From: Salinibaculum sp. SYNS191 | GTDB lineage: Archaea > Halobacteriota > Halobacteria > Halobacteriales > Haloarculaceae | Direction of reading: 5' to 3' | NCBI RefSeq assembly: GCF_037338445.1 | Contig: NZ_CP147838.1 | Coordinates: 558,001-622,000 of the forward strand | Length of the DNA stretch: 64,000 nt | Shown here: positions 1 to 8,125 of the stretch, piece after piece | Numbering within the stretch: position 1 is the first letter of the stretch | Layout of the letters: every line of letters starts with the position of its first letter | Position numbers and translations under genes: made by a program | The notes under the pieces: model-generated | Told to the model about the DNA's origin: nothing | Database searches by the model: none | What the model saw: only the letters and a program-made list of their open reading frames with translations

Positions 1-2
1 GC

Positions 3-605
3 TACGCGTCGAACAACAAGTTCTCGTTCATAGGCGGGTTGCGTGCGGTGGCCCAGACCCTCGCATACGAGATACCACTGGTGCTGACCGGTGCCTCGGT
101 CGTCATCTTCGCCGGGACCCTCCGGATGAGCGAAATCGTGGCTGCACAGCAGGAGACGCTGTTCGCGCTCGGGCCGCTCGTCGTCCCCTCGTGGTACGCG
201 TTCGTCAACCCGTTCGCGTTCGTCCTGTTCGTGATTGCGAACCTCGCGGAGGTCGGCCGGAACCCGTTCGACATCCCGGAGGCGCCGCAGGAAATCGTCG
301 CGGGGCACATGACGGAGTACTCGTCGGTGTACTTCGTGTTGCTGTACCTGGCCGAGTTCCTGCACATCTTCCTCGGCGGTGCCATCGTGGCGACGCTCTT
401 CCTGGGTGGCCCCGCCGGACCCGTCCTCCCGGGCCCGGTCTGGATGTTCGTCAAGATATGGGCCGTGTTCCTGTTCACCCAGTGGGCGCGGGTCTCGCTG
501 CCGCGGCTCCGAATCGACCAGTTGCTCGAACTCGGCTGGAAGGGGCTGCTGGTCGCCGCCTTCGGGAACTTCGTGCTGACGGCGGTCATCGTCGCCGTGG
601 TCTGA
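3..605 (+). CDS. NuoH/complex I subunit 1-like membrane protein (3' part only)
   Basis: The reading frame is open from the window edge, so the N-terminal half is missing. The visible ~200 residues are strongly hydrophobic and carry the complex I subunit 1 signature: NPFDIPEA, then an acidic TEYS segment, then a C-terminal helix region containing LPRLRIDQLLELGWK. In complex I this subunit is a proton-channel membrane protein near the quinone site. What follows is not nuoI but a metabolic gene, so this copy is either the last gene of its operon or belongs to a rearranged complex I or Mbh-like set. NuoH-family membership is well supported. Which complex it serves is open. Confidence 0.85.
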   Translation, partial: YASNNKFSFIGGLRAVAQTLAYEIPLVLTGASVVIFAGTLRMSEIVAAQQETLFALGPLVVPSWYAFVNPFAFVLFVIANLAEVGRNPFDIPEAPQEIVAGHMTEYSSVYFVLLYLAEFLHIFLGGAIVATLFLGGPAGPVLPGPVWMFVKIWAVFLFTQWARVSLPRLRIDQLLELGWKGLLVAAFGNFVLTAVIVAVV

Positions 606-653
606 ATCGCCGCGGGCCCCACAGTTTTGCCCCCGCCGCTCGTACGCTCGGAC

Positions 654-2087
654 ATGATTACGGGTTCGGAGATGGCCGTCGTGGACGCCAACGCCGCCGC
701 CCTCGGCGTGCCGCGCAAGCAGTTGATGGAGTCGAGCGGCAACGCCGTCGCGCGGGCGGTCCGACAGCTCGCCGACGGGGGTGACAGCGTCACCGTCGTC
801 GCCGGCCGGGGCAACAACGGCGGGGACGCGCTCGTCGCCGCGCGCTTTCTCGACGAGTTCGACCTCAGTGTCCGCCTGCTGGGCCGCGGGGAGACCATCA
901 CGACGGACATCGCGCGGGAGAACTGGGAATCCCTCCAGCGCTGCGCCTACGACGCGACGGAGGTTCGGGACTCGACCGACGTCGAACTCGGCGACCCCGA
1001 CATCGTCGTCGATGCCATGCTGGGGACGGGCATCAGCGGCGCGCTCCGGGAACCCGCGGCGACGGCCGCGGCGGTGATGAACGACGCCGACGCGACGGTC
1101 CTCTCCGTCGACGTGCCCTCCGGCCTGGACGCGGAGACGGGCGACCTGGCCGAGAACGCGGTCGAGGCCGACCACGTCGTCACGTTCCACGACACGAAGC
1201 CCGGCCTCGGTGACATCGACGCGCCCGTGACCATCGCGGAAATCGGCATCCCCGACGCGGCCCAGTCGTTCGTCGAGCGCGGCGACCTGCTACGGCTCAC
1301 CAGAGACCCGGAGAGTCACAAGGGCGACCACGGCGAGGTGCTGGTCGTCGGCGGGGGTCCCTACACGGGCGCGCCGGCGCTGGCCGGCTACGCGGCGCTT
1401 CGCGCGGGCGCGGACCTGGTCCGGGTCGCCTGTCCGACGGCCGTCGCCCACGAGATACAGGGCTACAGCGAGAACCTCATCGTGCGGCCCGTCGACGGCC
1501 GCCGCCTCGAACCCGAACACGTCGGCCCATTGCGGGAACTCGCGGCGGAACACGACGCGATGGTCCTCGGGCCCGGCCTCGGCGACCACGAATCCACGCT
1601 CGAAGCAGTGGCCGGCCTGCTGGAGAGTTTCCGCGGCACCGCCGTCGTCGACGCCGACGCGCTCCAGGTGGTCCCGGACGTGGACACGGACGCAGAACTC
1701 ATCTGCACCCCGCACCAGGGCGAACTGGTTGCGATGGGCGGCGAGACGGCGGCCGACTGGCGGGAGCGACGCGACCTGGTGGAAGCCTTCGCCGCTGACG
1801 TCGGGCACACGCTGCTCGTGAAGGGCGCGGCCGACATCGTCTCCGACGGCCGGACGACGCGAGTCAGCAGGACCGGGAACCCGGGGATGACCGTCGGCGG
1901 CACCGGGGACGTCCTCGCGGGCGTCACGGGTGCGCTCGCGGCCACGCAGGAGCCGATGCACGCGGCGGCGATGGGCGCGTTCGTCAACGGCCGTGCCGGC
2001 GACATCGTCTACGAGGAGGACGGTCCCGGTCTGGTCGCGACGGACCTCGTCGACGAGGTGCCGGCAGCGATGCGCGCCGAGGAGTAG
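654..2087 (+). CDS. nnr: Bifunctional NAD(P)H-hydrate epimerase / ADP-dependent dehydratase
   Basis: Repairs damaged hydrated NADH/NADPH. The N-terminal YjeF domain (about residues 1-210) epimerises NAD(P)HX, and the C-terminal kinase-like domain (about 220-475) dehydrates it with ADP. Visible signatures are GRGNNGGDAL in the epimerase half, and GGGPYTGAPAL plus GTGDVLAGV in the dehydratase half. I chose ATG 654 over an in-frame TTG at 627 because MITGSEMAVVD matches the usual family start. The length (477 aa) is normal for the fused enzyme. It converges on hflX with the two stop codons abutting. Confidence 0.95.
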   Translation: MITGSEMAVVDANAAALGVPRKQLMESSGNAVARAVRQLADGGDSVTVVAGRGNNGGDALVAARFLDEFDLSVRLLGRGETITTDIARENWESLQRCAYDATEVRDSTDVELGDPDIVVDAMLGTGISGALREPAATAAAVMNDADATVLSVDVPSGLDAETGDLAENAVEADHVVTFHDTKPGLGDIDAPVTIAEIGIPDAAQSFVERGDLLRLTRDPESHKGDHGEVLVVGGGPYTGAPALAGYAALRAGADLVRVACPTAVAHEIQGYSENLIVRPVDGRRLEPEHVGPLRELAAEHDAMVLGPGLGDHESTLEAVAGLLESFRGTAVVDADALQVVPDVDTDAELICTPHQGELVAMGGETAADWRERRDLVEAFAADVGHTLLVKGAADIVSDGRTTRVSRTGNPGMTVGGTGDVLAGVTGALAATQEPMHAAAMGAFVNGRAGDIVYEEDGPGLVATDLVDEVPAAMRAEE

Positions 2088-3413
2088 TCAGGCGGAGGCA
2101 CCCGCCTCGACCAGTTCGCTGGCCTTCGAGCGGGCCTGTTCGACCACCGCAGGGCGGGCCTCGAACTCGATGACCACCTGGTCGCCGTAGTCGACCGTCT
2201 CGACGTTCGCGTTGTCGTGAATCCACGAGACGACGCTCATGGTGTCGTCGGTCATCGGGAGCACGAGGCGCTCGTCCTGGAACTCGGGAAGTTCGGCGTG
2301 GATGCGCTCGCGGAGGCTGTCGACGTTCTCGCCGGTGCGTGCGCTGACGGCCACCGGGTTCGGGGCCAGCGCTGACAGGGCGTCGCGCTTGCGTTCCAGT
2401 TCCGCCTCGTCGACGGTATCTATCTTGTTCAGGACGGTGACGATAGGAGCCTCGTTGCGCTCGTAGAGCGTGTCGTGGGACGTGACGAGCTTCTCGCGAA
2501 TTGCCTCCACGGACTCGCCGACGTCCACGACGAGGAGGACGAGGTCGGCCCGGTAGACGGCGTCCAGCGTCGACTTGAACGACTCGACGAGCCAGTGGGG
2601 CAGGTCGGAGATGAACCCGACCGTGTCCGTCACGAGCACGTCCCGGCGGTCCATGTCCGCCTTCCGCGTGGTCGTCCCCAGCGTCGTGAACAGGCGGTCC
2701 TCGGACTCGGCTGTCGTTTCGAGGTCACGGTGCAGGTCCTCGTTCTCGTCGACGTCGAGGTCGGCCGCCAGCCGCCGCAGGAGCGTCGACTTCCCGGCGT
2801 TGGTGTAGCCGGCCATCGCCACGAGGTCGAACCCCGACTCGCGGCGCTGCTCGCGGCGGTGTTCCTCGGTCTGCTCTATCTGTTCGAGTTCGTCGCGGAT
2901 GCGGGCGATGCGGGCCTTGATGTCGCGCTCGCGGCTCTCGTCGTACTCGCCCAGCCCCATGAACCCGGGGCGCTCGTCGCGTTTCGCCAGGCTGGCCTTG
3001 GCCTCTGCACGGGGCAGTTCGTAGCGCAGTTCCGCCAGTTCCACCTGGAGCTGTGCCTTCCGGGTCTGGGCGCGCTGGCCGAAAATCTCCAGAATCAGCC
3101 GGAAGCGGTCCACGATGCGGACGCCCTCGGGGAGCTTGTTCCCGATGTTGAAGGTCTGGTAGGGACCGAGCTGGTTGTCGCAGACGATGGCCGTGGCGTC
3201 CGTCTCGACGACCCGGTGTGCGAGCGTCTCGGCTTTCCCCTCACCGAAGTGATACGCGGGGTCCTCCGTCCGGGTTTGCGTGATTTCGCCGACGACCTCG
3301 TAGCCGGCCGCCCGCGCGAGGTCCCGGATTTCGGCCGTGTCCGGGTGGCCGCTGTCGACCCGCTTTGCGATGACTGCCCGTTCCGTACTCGGTTCAGTTG
3401 CCGTCACTTGCAC
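2088..3413 (-). CDS. hflX: GTPase HflX
   Basis: Ribosome-associated GTPase of the HflX family (441 aa). An N-terminal HflX domain precedes a glycine-rich helical linker. The GTPase domain begins at the P-loop AGYTNAGKST (about residues 201-210) and continues with DTVGFISDLP (G3) and NKID (G4). HflX proteins bind the large subunit and help split or rescue stalled ribosomes; in archaea the role is less studied. The start is a GTG at 3413, with a second in-frame GTG at 3407. A TATA-like box sits about 18-27 bases upstream, which suits a leaderless transcript. Confidence 0.95.
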   Translation of the reverse strand: MQVTATEPSTERAVIAKRVDSGHPDTAEIRDLARAAGYEVVGEITQTRTEDPAYHFGEGKAETLAHRVVETDATAIVCDNQLGPYQTFNIGNKLPEGVRIVDRFRLILEIFGQRAQTRKAQLQVELAELRYELPRAEAKASLAKRDERPGFMGLGEYDESRERDIKARIARIRDELEQIEQTEEHRREQRRESGFDLVAMAGYTNAGKSTLLRRLAADLDVDENEDLHRDLETTAESEDRLFTTLGTTTRKADMDRRDVLVTDTVGFISDLPHWLVESFKSTLDAVYRADLVLLVVDVGESVEAIREKLVTSHDTLYERNEAPIVTVLNKIDTVDEAELERKRDALSALAPNPVAVSARTGENVDSLRERIHAELPEFQDERLVLPMTDDTMSVVSWIHDNANVETVDYGDQVVIEFEARPAVVEQARSKASELVEAGASA

Positions 3414-3430
3414 CGAGATACGGTGGCACG

Positions 3431-3440
3431 ATATTTAAAT
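3431..3440 (-). promoter_or_regulatory. TATA-like box of hflX
   Basis: ATTTAAATAT on the minus strand, ending about 18 bases before the GTG start of hflX. The position fits a haloarchaeal core promoter for a leaderless mRNA. Confidence 0.65.
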
Positions 3441-3474
3441 CCGGGCTCGCCCCCGCGCCGGCGGGCACAAAGGG

Positions 3475-3480
3475 TTTATA
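3475..3480 (+). promoter_or_regulatory. TATA box of the FUN14-like gene
   Basis: TTTATA lies 23-28 bases before ATG 3503. The spacing is what a leaderless archaeal promoter needs, and it supports the start chosen for that gene. Confidence 0.7.
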
Positions 3481-3502
3481 CACTCGGTGTCAGGAGCCGT
3501 AC

Positions 3503-3814
3503 ATGGCTCTGGACATCCAAGGACTCGGCATGCAAATGGGAGGTAGCGCCCTGATTGGTGCCGTCATCGGCTTCGCCGCCAAGAAGGTGGCGAAGGTCAT
3601 CGCTATCATCATCGGGCTGGAACTCGTGCTCTTCAAGTTCCTCGAATCGCGGGGCGTCCTCTCGGTCAACTGGGACGCGCTGACGAACGCCTCCCAGGCG
3701 GCCGCCGACCAGGGCGTCCAGGCGACGCAGACGCTCGTCGAGACGTTCATCTCCACGGCCGGTATCGGGGCCAGTTTCGCCGGCGGCTTCGCGCTCGGCT
3801 TCAAGCGGGCCTGA
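3503..3814 (+). CDS. FUN14 family small membrane protein
   Basis: A 103-residue protein with two hydrophobic stretches (about residues 10-45 and 80-100), glycine-rich in the first, as in FUN14-domain proteins (GSALIGAVIGFAAKKVAK then IIGLELVLFKFLESRG). Short archaeal FUN14 homologues are common and have no defined function; eukaryotic FUNDC1 is a mitophagy receptor. The ATG at 3503 is chosen over upstream in-frame codons because a TATA box is correctly spaced to it. It converges on the SBDS gene. Confidence 0.85.
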   Translation: MALDIQGLGMQMGGSALIGAVIGFAAKKVAKVIAIIIGLELVLFKFLESRGVLSVNWDALTNASQAAADQGVQATQTLVETFISTAGIGASFAGGFALGFKRA

Positions 3815-3824
3815 GACTGATTCT

Positions 3825-4550
3825 CTATCGCGTGTTGAGGTCGTCCTCGTCGGCGATTATCTCCGTCTCGGCGTTCCCGCTCGACACCTCGTTGACGAGG
3901 TCGTAGAAGTCGTTTTGCATCCCGGCCGGGAACTCGACCACGCCGATCCACGAGCCGTCGGGCTGCCACTCCTCGCGGTCGAGGTCGCCGAACTCCCGGA
4001 CCTTCGCCTGCCCGCTCCCCGCGTAGTCGGCGGGCAGGTGGACCGCTACTTTCACCGTGTCGAAGCGGATGGGAATGACCGGCCGGAGCGCCTCCAGCGC
4101 GTCGTCGACCTGGTTCTCGACGGGCTCCATCGGGTCGATTTTGAAGTCGGTCTCCTCCAGCGCGGACTCGATGCGCTCGGGCGGATGGGGAGCGTCGTCC
4201 ATCTGGGGGTTGACCGCGTTGCGCGTGATGCGGTTGATGAGCTGCCTGTGCTTCTGTTCCTGCATCTCGCGGCGCTGTTCGGCCGTTATCTGAATCTCGC
4301 CTTTCTTGATGACCTCGGGGATTATCTCCATGGGGTCTGTCGTTCCGAAGACGTCCTCCAGCGCCGTCTCGGCGGGCCGGTCGCCGCGCGAGGCGTTCTC
4401 GAAGACGTCCTCGGCGGCGATGACCTCCTCCAGGTCGCCGTCGAACTCCCCGCGTTTGATTGCCAGCGCGGCGTCCGGGTCCACCAGTACCTCGAACCGC
4501 TCGCCGTGGGATTCGAGGCGCGCCGTCACCGCCTCGTCAAGCGATATCAT
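3825..4550 (-). CDS. Ribosome assembly factor SBDS/Sdo1
   Basis: Archaeal orthologue of the Shwachman-Bodian-Diamond protein, which works with EF-2-like GTPases in 60S/50S maturation. The N-terminal FYSH domain is seen at about residues 1-95 (FEVLVDPDAALAIKRGE and EVFGT-like text). The helical middle contains the typical QITAEQRREMQEQKHRQLINRI region, and a ferredoxin-like C-terminal domain follows. The length (241 aa) is normal. It sits downstream of psmA in the same direction, the usual archaeal neighbourhood, with its own TATA-like box. Confidence 0.95.
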   Translation of the reverse strand: MISLDEAVTARLESHGERFEVLVDPDAALAIKRGEFDGDLEEVIAAEDVFENASRGDRPAETALEDVFGTTDPMEIIPEVIKKGEIQITAEQRREMQEQKHRQLINRITRNAVNPQMDDAPHPPERIESALEETDFKIDPMEPVENQVDDALEALRPVIPIRFDTVKVAVHLPADYAGSGQAKVREFGDLDREEWQPDGSWIGVVEFPAGMQNDFYDLVNEVSSGNAETEIIADEDDLNTR

Positions 4551-4570
4551 ACCCTCTGCTACTGTCCCCC

Positions 4571-4578
4571 GATAAAAA
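4571..4578 (-). promoter_or_regulatory. TATA-like box of the SBDS gene
   Basis: TTTTTATC on the minus strand, 21-28 bases before ATG 4550. It indicates that the SBDS gene can be transcribed independently of psmA. Confidence 0.65.
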
Positions 4579-4650
4579 GGTGTTTCCCGACGCGACAGTC
4601 GCGCCGCTCGCGGACGGAGCGACGGAGAAAGACGTCACCGGACGGGTCCG

Positions 4651-5400
4651 TTACTCCTCGTCGGACTCGTCGGCCAGCAGTTCGAACTCGGTGAGGTAGT
4701 CGGTCTTCTCCTCGTCGGTGAGTTCGTGGAACCGCTCGGTCTCCGTGTCGATGGTCGCGACGCCGATGCCCTCCGGCGAGAGTTCGTCGTCGTTGACCGA
4801 GGCGAGCGCCTCCAGCGCCAGGCGGACGCCGCCGTCGAGGTCGATGTCGTCGGCGTAGTTATCCTCAAGATACTGTCGGATGTCGTTGCGGTCCGCGCCC
4901 ACGGCGAGTGCCTTCCACTCGTAGGGCGTCCCCGAGGGGTCCGTCTCGTACAGTTTGGGCTCGCCGTTGGCGATGCCGGCGATGATGAGCGCGACACCGA
5001 ACGGGCGCGCGCCGCCGACCTGCGTGTACTGCTGGATGTAGTCGGTGACTTCCTTGGTCAGCGTCTCGACGCCGATTGGCTCGCCGTAGCGGAGCTGGTT
5101 CACCTGGGCGCGCTGGCGGGCGAAGTCGATGAGCTGCCGCGCGTCGGCGACGTGGCCGGCCGAGGCGATGCCGATGTGATCGTCGGCCTTGTGAATCTTC
5201 TCGACGCTGTCACGCTCCATCAGCGGGGAGCGGATGCGCTTGTCCACGGCCAGGACGACGCCGTTGTTCGTTCGAACGCCGATGCTCGCTGTCCCCCGCT
5301 TGACCGCCTCACGGGCGTACTCGACCTGGTAGAGGCGACCGTCCGGCGAGAAGATGGTAATCCCGCGGTCGTAGGCCTGCTGTTGATTTTGTCCCTGCAT
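4651..5400 (-). CDS. psmA: Proteasome alpha subunit
   Basis: Alpha subunit of the archaeal 20S proteasome, forming the outer gate rings. The gate-forming N-terminus YDRGITIFSPDGRLYQVEYA (about residues 10-29) is the proteasome alpha signature. The length (249 aa) is typical, and the acidic C-terminal tail is usual for haloarchaea. Alpha subunits are not catalytic and lack the N-terminal threonine. It is separated from the pop5 gene by two bases, so the two are almost certainly co-transcribed. Haloarchaea often carry two alpha paralogues; this neighbourhood is that of the main one. Confidence 0.97.
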   Translation of the reverse strand: MQGQNQQQAYDRGITIFSPDGRLYQVEYAREAVKRGTASIGVRTNNGVVLAVDKRIRSPLMERDSVEKIHKADDHIGIASAGHVADARQLIDFARQRAQVNQLRYGEPIGVETLTKEVTDYIQQYTQVGGARPFGVALIIAGIANGEPKLYETDPSGTPYEWKALAVGADRNDIRQYLEDNYADDIDLDGGVRLALEALASVNDDELSPEGIGVATIDTETERFHELTDEEKTDYLTEFELLADESDEE

Positions 5401-5402
5401 AG

Positions 5403-5882
5403 TTACTGGAGATCGAGCGTCGTCGCGCCCGTGAACCCGTCGTCGAGGCGGATGTCGGCCCGGTCGGCGGCGGTGACCGCCGTCCGCTCGGTGCCACGGA
5501 ACACGACGTGTCTCTGGTCCGTTCCTATCGGTCCCCGACCCATATACTTTTCTTCACAGGCCCGCACGGTCCCGCTGACCCCCCGCACGCGGAGGCCCAC
5601 GTCGCTGCCGTCGATGCGTGCGAGGCTGGCGACGACCGCCCGGCCGCGCTCGACCTCGTCACGGCGAACCCGGACGAGTGCCTCACCGTGGCCGTCCGCG
5701 AAGGAAAACGAGAGCACCGAGAGGTCCACCGCGGCGCTGCCCGCGTCGCCGACGAGGTTCTGTGCGGCGTACCAGAGGTGGCGCTGGAAGGTCCCGCGGT
5801 CGATGTCGACATCGGGCCACGTCTCGATGTCGACCGCGAGGTACCGCCAGCGCGGCCGGAGGTGCTTCGGGAGGTGTTTCAT
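5403..5882 (-). CDS. rnp2: Ribonuclease P protein component 2 (Pop5/Rpp14 family)
   Basis: Protein subunit of RNase P, needed for 5' processing of tRNA with the catalytic RNA. The 159-residue protein opens with MKHLPKHLRPRWRYLAV, the usual Pop5 start, and has the WYAAQNLVGD helix of the family. Its start overlaps the methyltransferase stop by four bases (ATGA), and psmA follows after two bases. The Rpp30 partner gene, which is often next door in archaea, is not in this operon. Confidence 0.93.
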   Translation of the reverse strand: MKHLPKHLRPRWRYLAVDIETWPDVDIDRGTFQRHLWYAAQNLVGDAGSAAVDLSVLSFSFADGHGEALVRVRRDEVERGRAVVASLARIDGSDVGLRVRGVSGTVRACEEKYMGRGPIGTDQRHVVFRGTERTAVTAADRADIRLDDGFTGATTLDLQ

Positions 5883-6499
5883 CCGTCGCCCTCGATGCGG
5901 TCGGCGACGAGGACGCCGACCTGTTCGTGTATCATCTCGACGGCAGTCAGCGCGTATCCCTCGTCGGTGAACGCGTCGGCGAGTACCCCGACCGTCGCCG
6001 GGTCGTCCACTTCGGGGCTGTAGAACGGTTCGTCCGGGTCCGGGTGCCCGAAGAACATCACGTCGCCCAGGACGATGCGGCGGGGGTCCAGTGCTGCAAG
6101 CGTCGCGATGGCCGCCCGTTTCTCGTCGTCGGCGAGGTGGTGCATCGCGAAGTTCGACGTCACCACGTCCACGTCCGTCGCCTCGGGCACGTTCGGTTCG
6201 CGGAACCGCCCCTCCCCGAAGGAGACGTTGTCGAGTCCGCGCTCGTCGGCTTTCGCGCGGGCCTCGGCGAGCATCCCCTCGCTGATGTCACGGCCGACGA
6301 CGGTACCTGCCTCCTCGGCGAGCGCGAGCGCAATCGCACCGGTGCCGGTCCCCACGTCGAGGACGGTCTCGTCCCGACCGGGAGCGGCGTGCTCGACGAC
6401 CAGCGAGACCGCGGCGTTGTACTCCTCGCTCTTGTCGCCGTCGTATGTCGCGGCCTTCTCGTCGAACCGCGAAGCGTGGTCCTCGATCGGTCGTTTCAT
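5879..6499 (-). CDS. Class I SAM-dependent methyltransferase
   Basis: A 206-residue Rossmann-fold methyltransferase. Motif I VLDVGTGTGAIALALAE binds SAM, an acidic loop (VGRDIS) follows, and post-motif text VVTSNFAMHHL is as in small-molecule or RNA methyltransferases. I chose ATG 6499 (MKRPIEDHASRFDEKA); codons further upstream give an implausible basic extension. It heads the methyltransferase-pop5-psmA operon. The position suggests a role in RNA metabolism, but the substrate cannot be read from the sequence. Confidence 0.85.
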   Translation of the reverse strand: MKRPIEDHASRFDEKAATYDGDKSEEYNAAVSLVVEHAAPGRDETVLDVGTGTGAIALALAEEAGTVVGRDISEGMLAEARAKADERGLDNVSFGEGRFREPNVPEATDVDVVTSNFAMHHLADDEKRAAIATLAALDPRRIVLGDVMFFGHPDPDEPFYSPEVDDPATVGVLADAFTDEGYALTAVEMIHEQVGVLVADRIEGDG

Positions 6500-6590
6500 A
6501 CAGGCGATTGCCGCCCGGCAGGTATGAACGCCACGGAGGACCAGGAAGGTAGTTTCAAGGGACGCGCCGGCGAGGTGGCGATAGAGAATC

Positions 6591-7496
6591 ATGCAGCGGC
6601 GACACGTCTACGGGGCTGGCATCGCACTCGCCGGGGTCTTCCTCGCTGGCGTCCAGACGGTGCAGGGTCTGCAACAGTCCACGCGCGGCATCGTCTTCGC
6701 CTTCGAGGCCGTCCCGTTCGTCCTGATGGCGCTGACGCTGACCTACGCGGGGTACTGGCTCGCGCGCCAGCCCCACCTCGACCCGGACGCGGCCCGGATT
6801 CTGTCCTGGGGCGTCGGCGGTGCGGTCCTGTTCGCCTCGCTGGCGGCACTGCTCCTGTTCGGCCAGCGGGTCTTCCTCGGCACCCTCGACCGGGCCGCCG
6901 TCGTCGCGATGGACCACCTCACGGTCGGCAGCGTCGTCGGGGTCGTGGTCGGCCTCTACGACGCGCGCGGGCGAAAGCGCCGCCGAGACCTCGAAGCCGA
7001 GCGCGACCGCGTCGAGGCCTTCGGCAACAAGGCCGCCGACGTGAACAACTACGGTCGCGCACTGAACGAGTGCAGCGACGTCGACGAGGTGAGCGCGCTG
7101 TGCATCCAGGGGATACAGGCGCTGCTCGGCGTCTCGGAGGTGGCCGTCCTCGCACTCGACGACGACGGCGCGTCGGTCGTCGACGACACCACGCTGAACG
7201 TCGAGCGCGCGTCTCTGGAGTCGCTCGGCCGGCGTGCTCGCGGCGGCGAGCGCGCCACCGTGGTCACCGGCGACGACCTCCCGGAGGCGGTGGCGGCGCG
7301 GGCGAACGCCGTGGTCTCGCTGGAGTTGACGGGAACGGACGAGCGGTCCTTTGTCCTCGTCGCCCTGGCACCGGAGACGACCGTCGCCGAGGAGGACGTC
7401 CAGTTGCTGGAGTTGCTCGCCTCTCACGCTGGAACTGCAATCGACGGTGCCCTGGCCCGTGGCTGGAGCGACGACCGACACGCAGCGGCCGAGTGA
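6591..7496 (+). CDS. Membrane-anchored GAF-domain sensor without kinase
   Basis: 301 residues. Three or four hydrophobic helices come first (about 1-120), then a short charged coiled-coil (RGRKRRRDLEAERDRVEAFGNKAADVNNYGRAL). A GAF-like ligand-binding domain follows to the end (about 155-290). There is no histidine kinase, DNA-binding or output domain. The region around FGNKAADVNNYGRALNEC resembles the linker of haloarchaeal sensor kinases, so this may be a kinase-less relative that pairs with another protein. The signal is unknown. It is divergent from the methyltransferase operon. Confidence 0.75.
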   Translation: MQRRHVYGAGIALAGVFLAGVQTVQGLQQSTRGIVFAFEAVPFVLMALTLTYAGYWLARQPHLDPDAARILSWGVGGAVLFASLAALLLFGQRVFLGTLDRAAVVAMDHLTVGSVVGVVVGLYDARGRKRRRDLEAERDRVEAFGNKAADVNNYGRALNECSDVDEVSALCIQGIQALLGVSEVAVLALDDDGASVVDDTTLNVERASLESLGRRARGGERATVVTGDDLPEAVAARANAVVSLELTGTDERSFVLVALAPETTVAEEDVQLLELLASHAGTAIDGALARGWSDDRHAAAE

Positions 7497-7565
7497 CCGC
7501 AGACGCCGCAACGGCTGTTGTCGCGTGCCGCGAGGTTCAAGAGTCTCGACGTGGAACGACAGCAC

Positions 7566-7751
7566 ATGGCAGAAGTCGTACCCCCGTCGAAACGGGCCTG
7601 TGAGCGCTGTGGTCGCATGGACGTGTGGGACGAGTCACAGGGGAAGTGGGTCGTCGCCGAAGCGGACGGCCGCGAACAGACGGGCACGCCCCACTGTCTC
7701 CACGAGTGGGACATCAACGGGTCGTACAACCCGTTACGCGACGACGCCTGA
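7566..7751 (+). CDS. HEWD family small protein
   Basis: 61 residues from ATG 7566. It has a CERCGR knuckle near the N-terminus and the eponymous HEWD motif followed by INGSYNP near the C-terminus, with a further Cys in TPHCLHEWD. The CxxC plus later C/H suggests a small zinc-binding fold. The family is widespread in haloarchaea and has no known function. An upstream in-frame start at 7518 adds only atypical residues. Confidence 0.85.
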   Translation: MAEVVPPSKRACERCGRMDVWDESQGKWVVAEADGREQTGTPHCLHEWDINGSYNPLRDDA

Positions 7752-7819
7752 ACGCTTCTCCCGTCCGCCTCTCTCTCGCAGCCGATACCGTCATCACCCA
7801 CGGCCGCGACTGTCCCCCT

Positions 7820-8125
7820 ATGCCGACGGTCTACATCACCGCCCCCGAAGACGCCGCGGCAGCACTCGCGGAATCGCTCGTCGAGGACCGCCTCGCGGCC
7901 TGCGTCAACCGCGTCCCCTGCCGGTCGGTCTACCGGTGGGAGGGCGAGGTAGTCGACGACGAGGAGGTCATCCTGCTGGCGAAGACCACGGCGGAGCAGA
8001 CAGAGACGCTGGTCGAGTCCGTCGTGGAGAACCACCCCTACGACGTCCCCTGCATCGAGGTGTTCGAGGAGGACGACGTCCTGTCCGCCTTCGCCGACTG
8101 GCGCGCGGACAGCGTCCGGGACTAA
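7820..8125 (+). CDS. cutA: Divalent-cation tolerance protein CutA
   Basis: 101 residues, the normal CutA length. The family signature is clear: PTVYITAPEDAAAALAESL, then LVEDRLAACVNRV, YRWEGEV and KTT. CutA forms very stable trimers; a role in copper tolerance was proposed in E. coli but its real function is unsettled. The ATG at 7820 starts exactly at the family N-terminus. It converges on the DUF368 gene with a four-base overlap of the stops. Confidence 0.93.
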   Translation: MPTVYITAPEDAAAALAESLVEDRLAACVNRVPCRSVYRWEGEVVDDEEVILLAKTTAEQTETLVESVVENHPYDVPCIEVFEEDDVLSAFADWRADSVRD

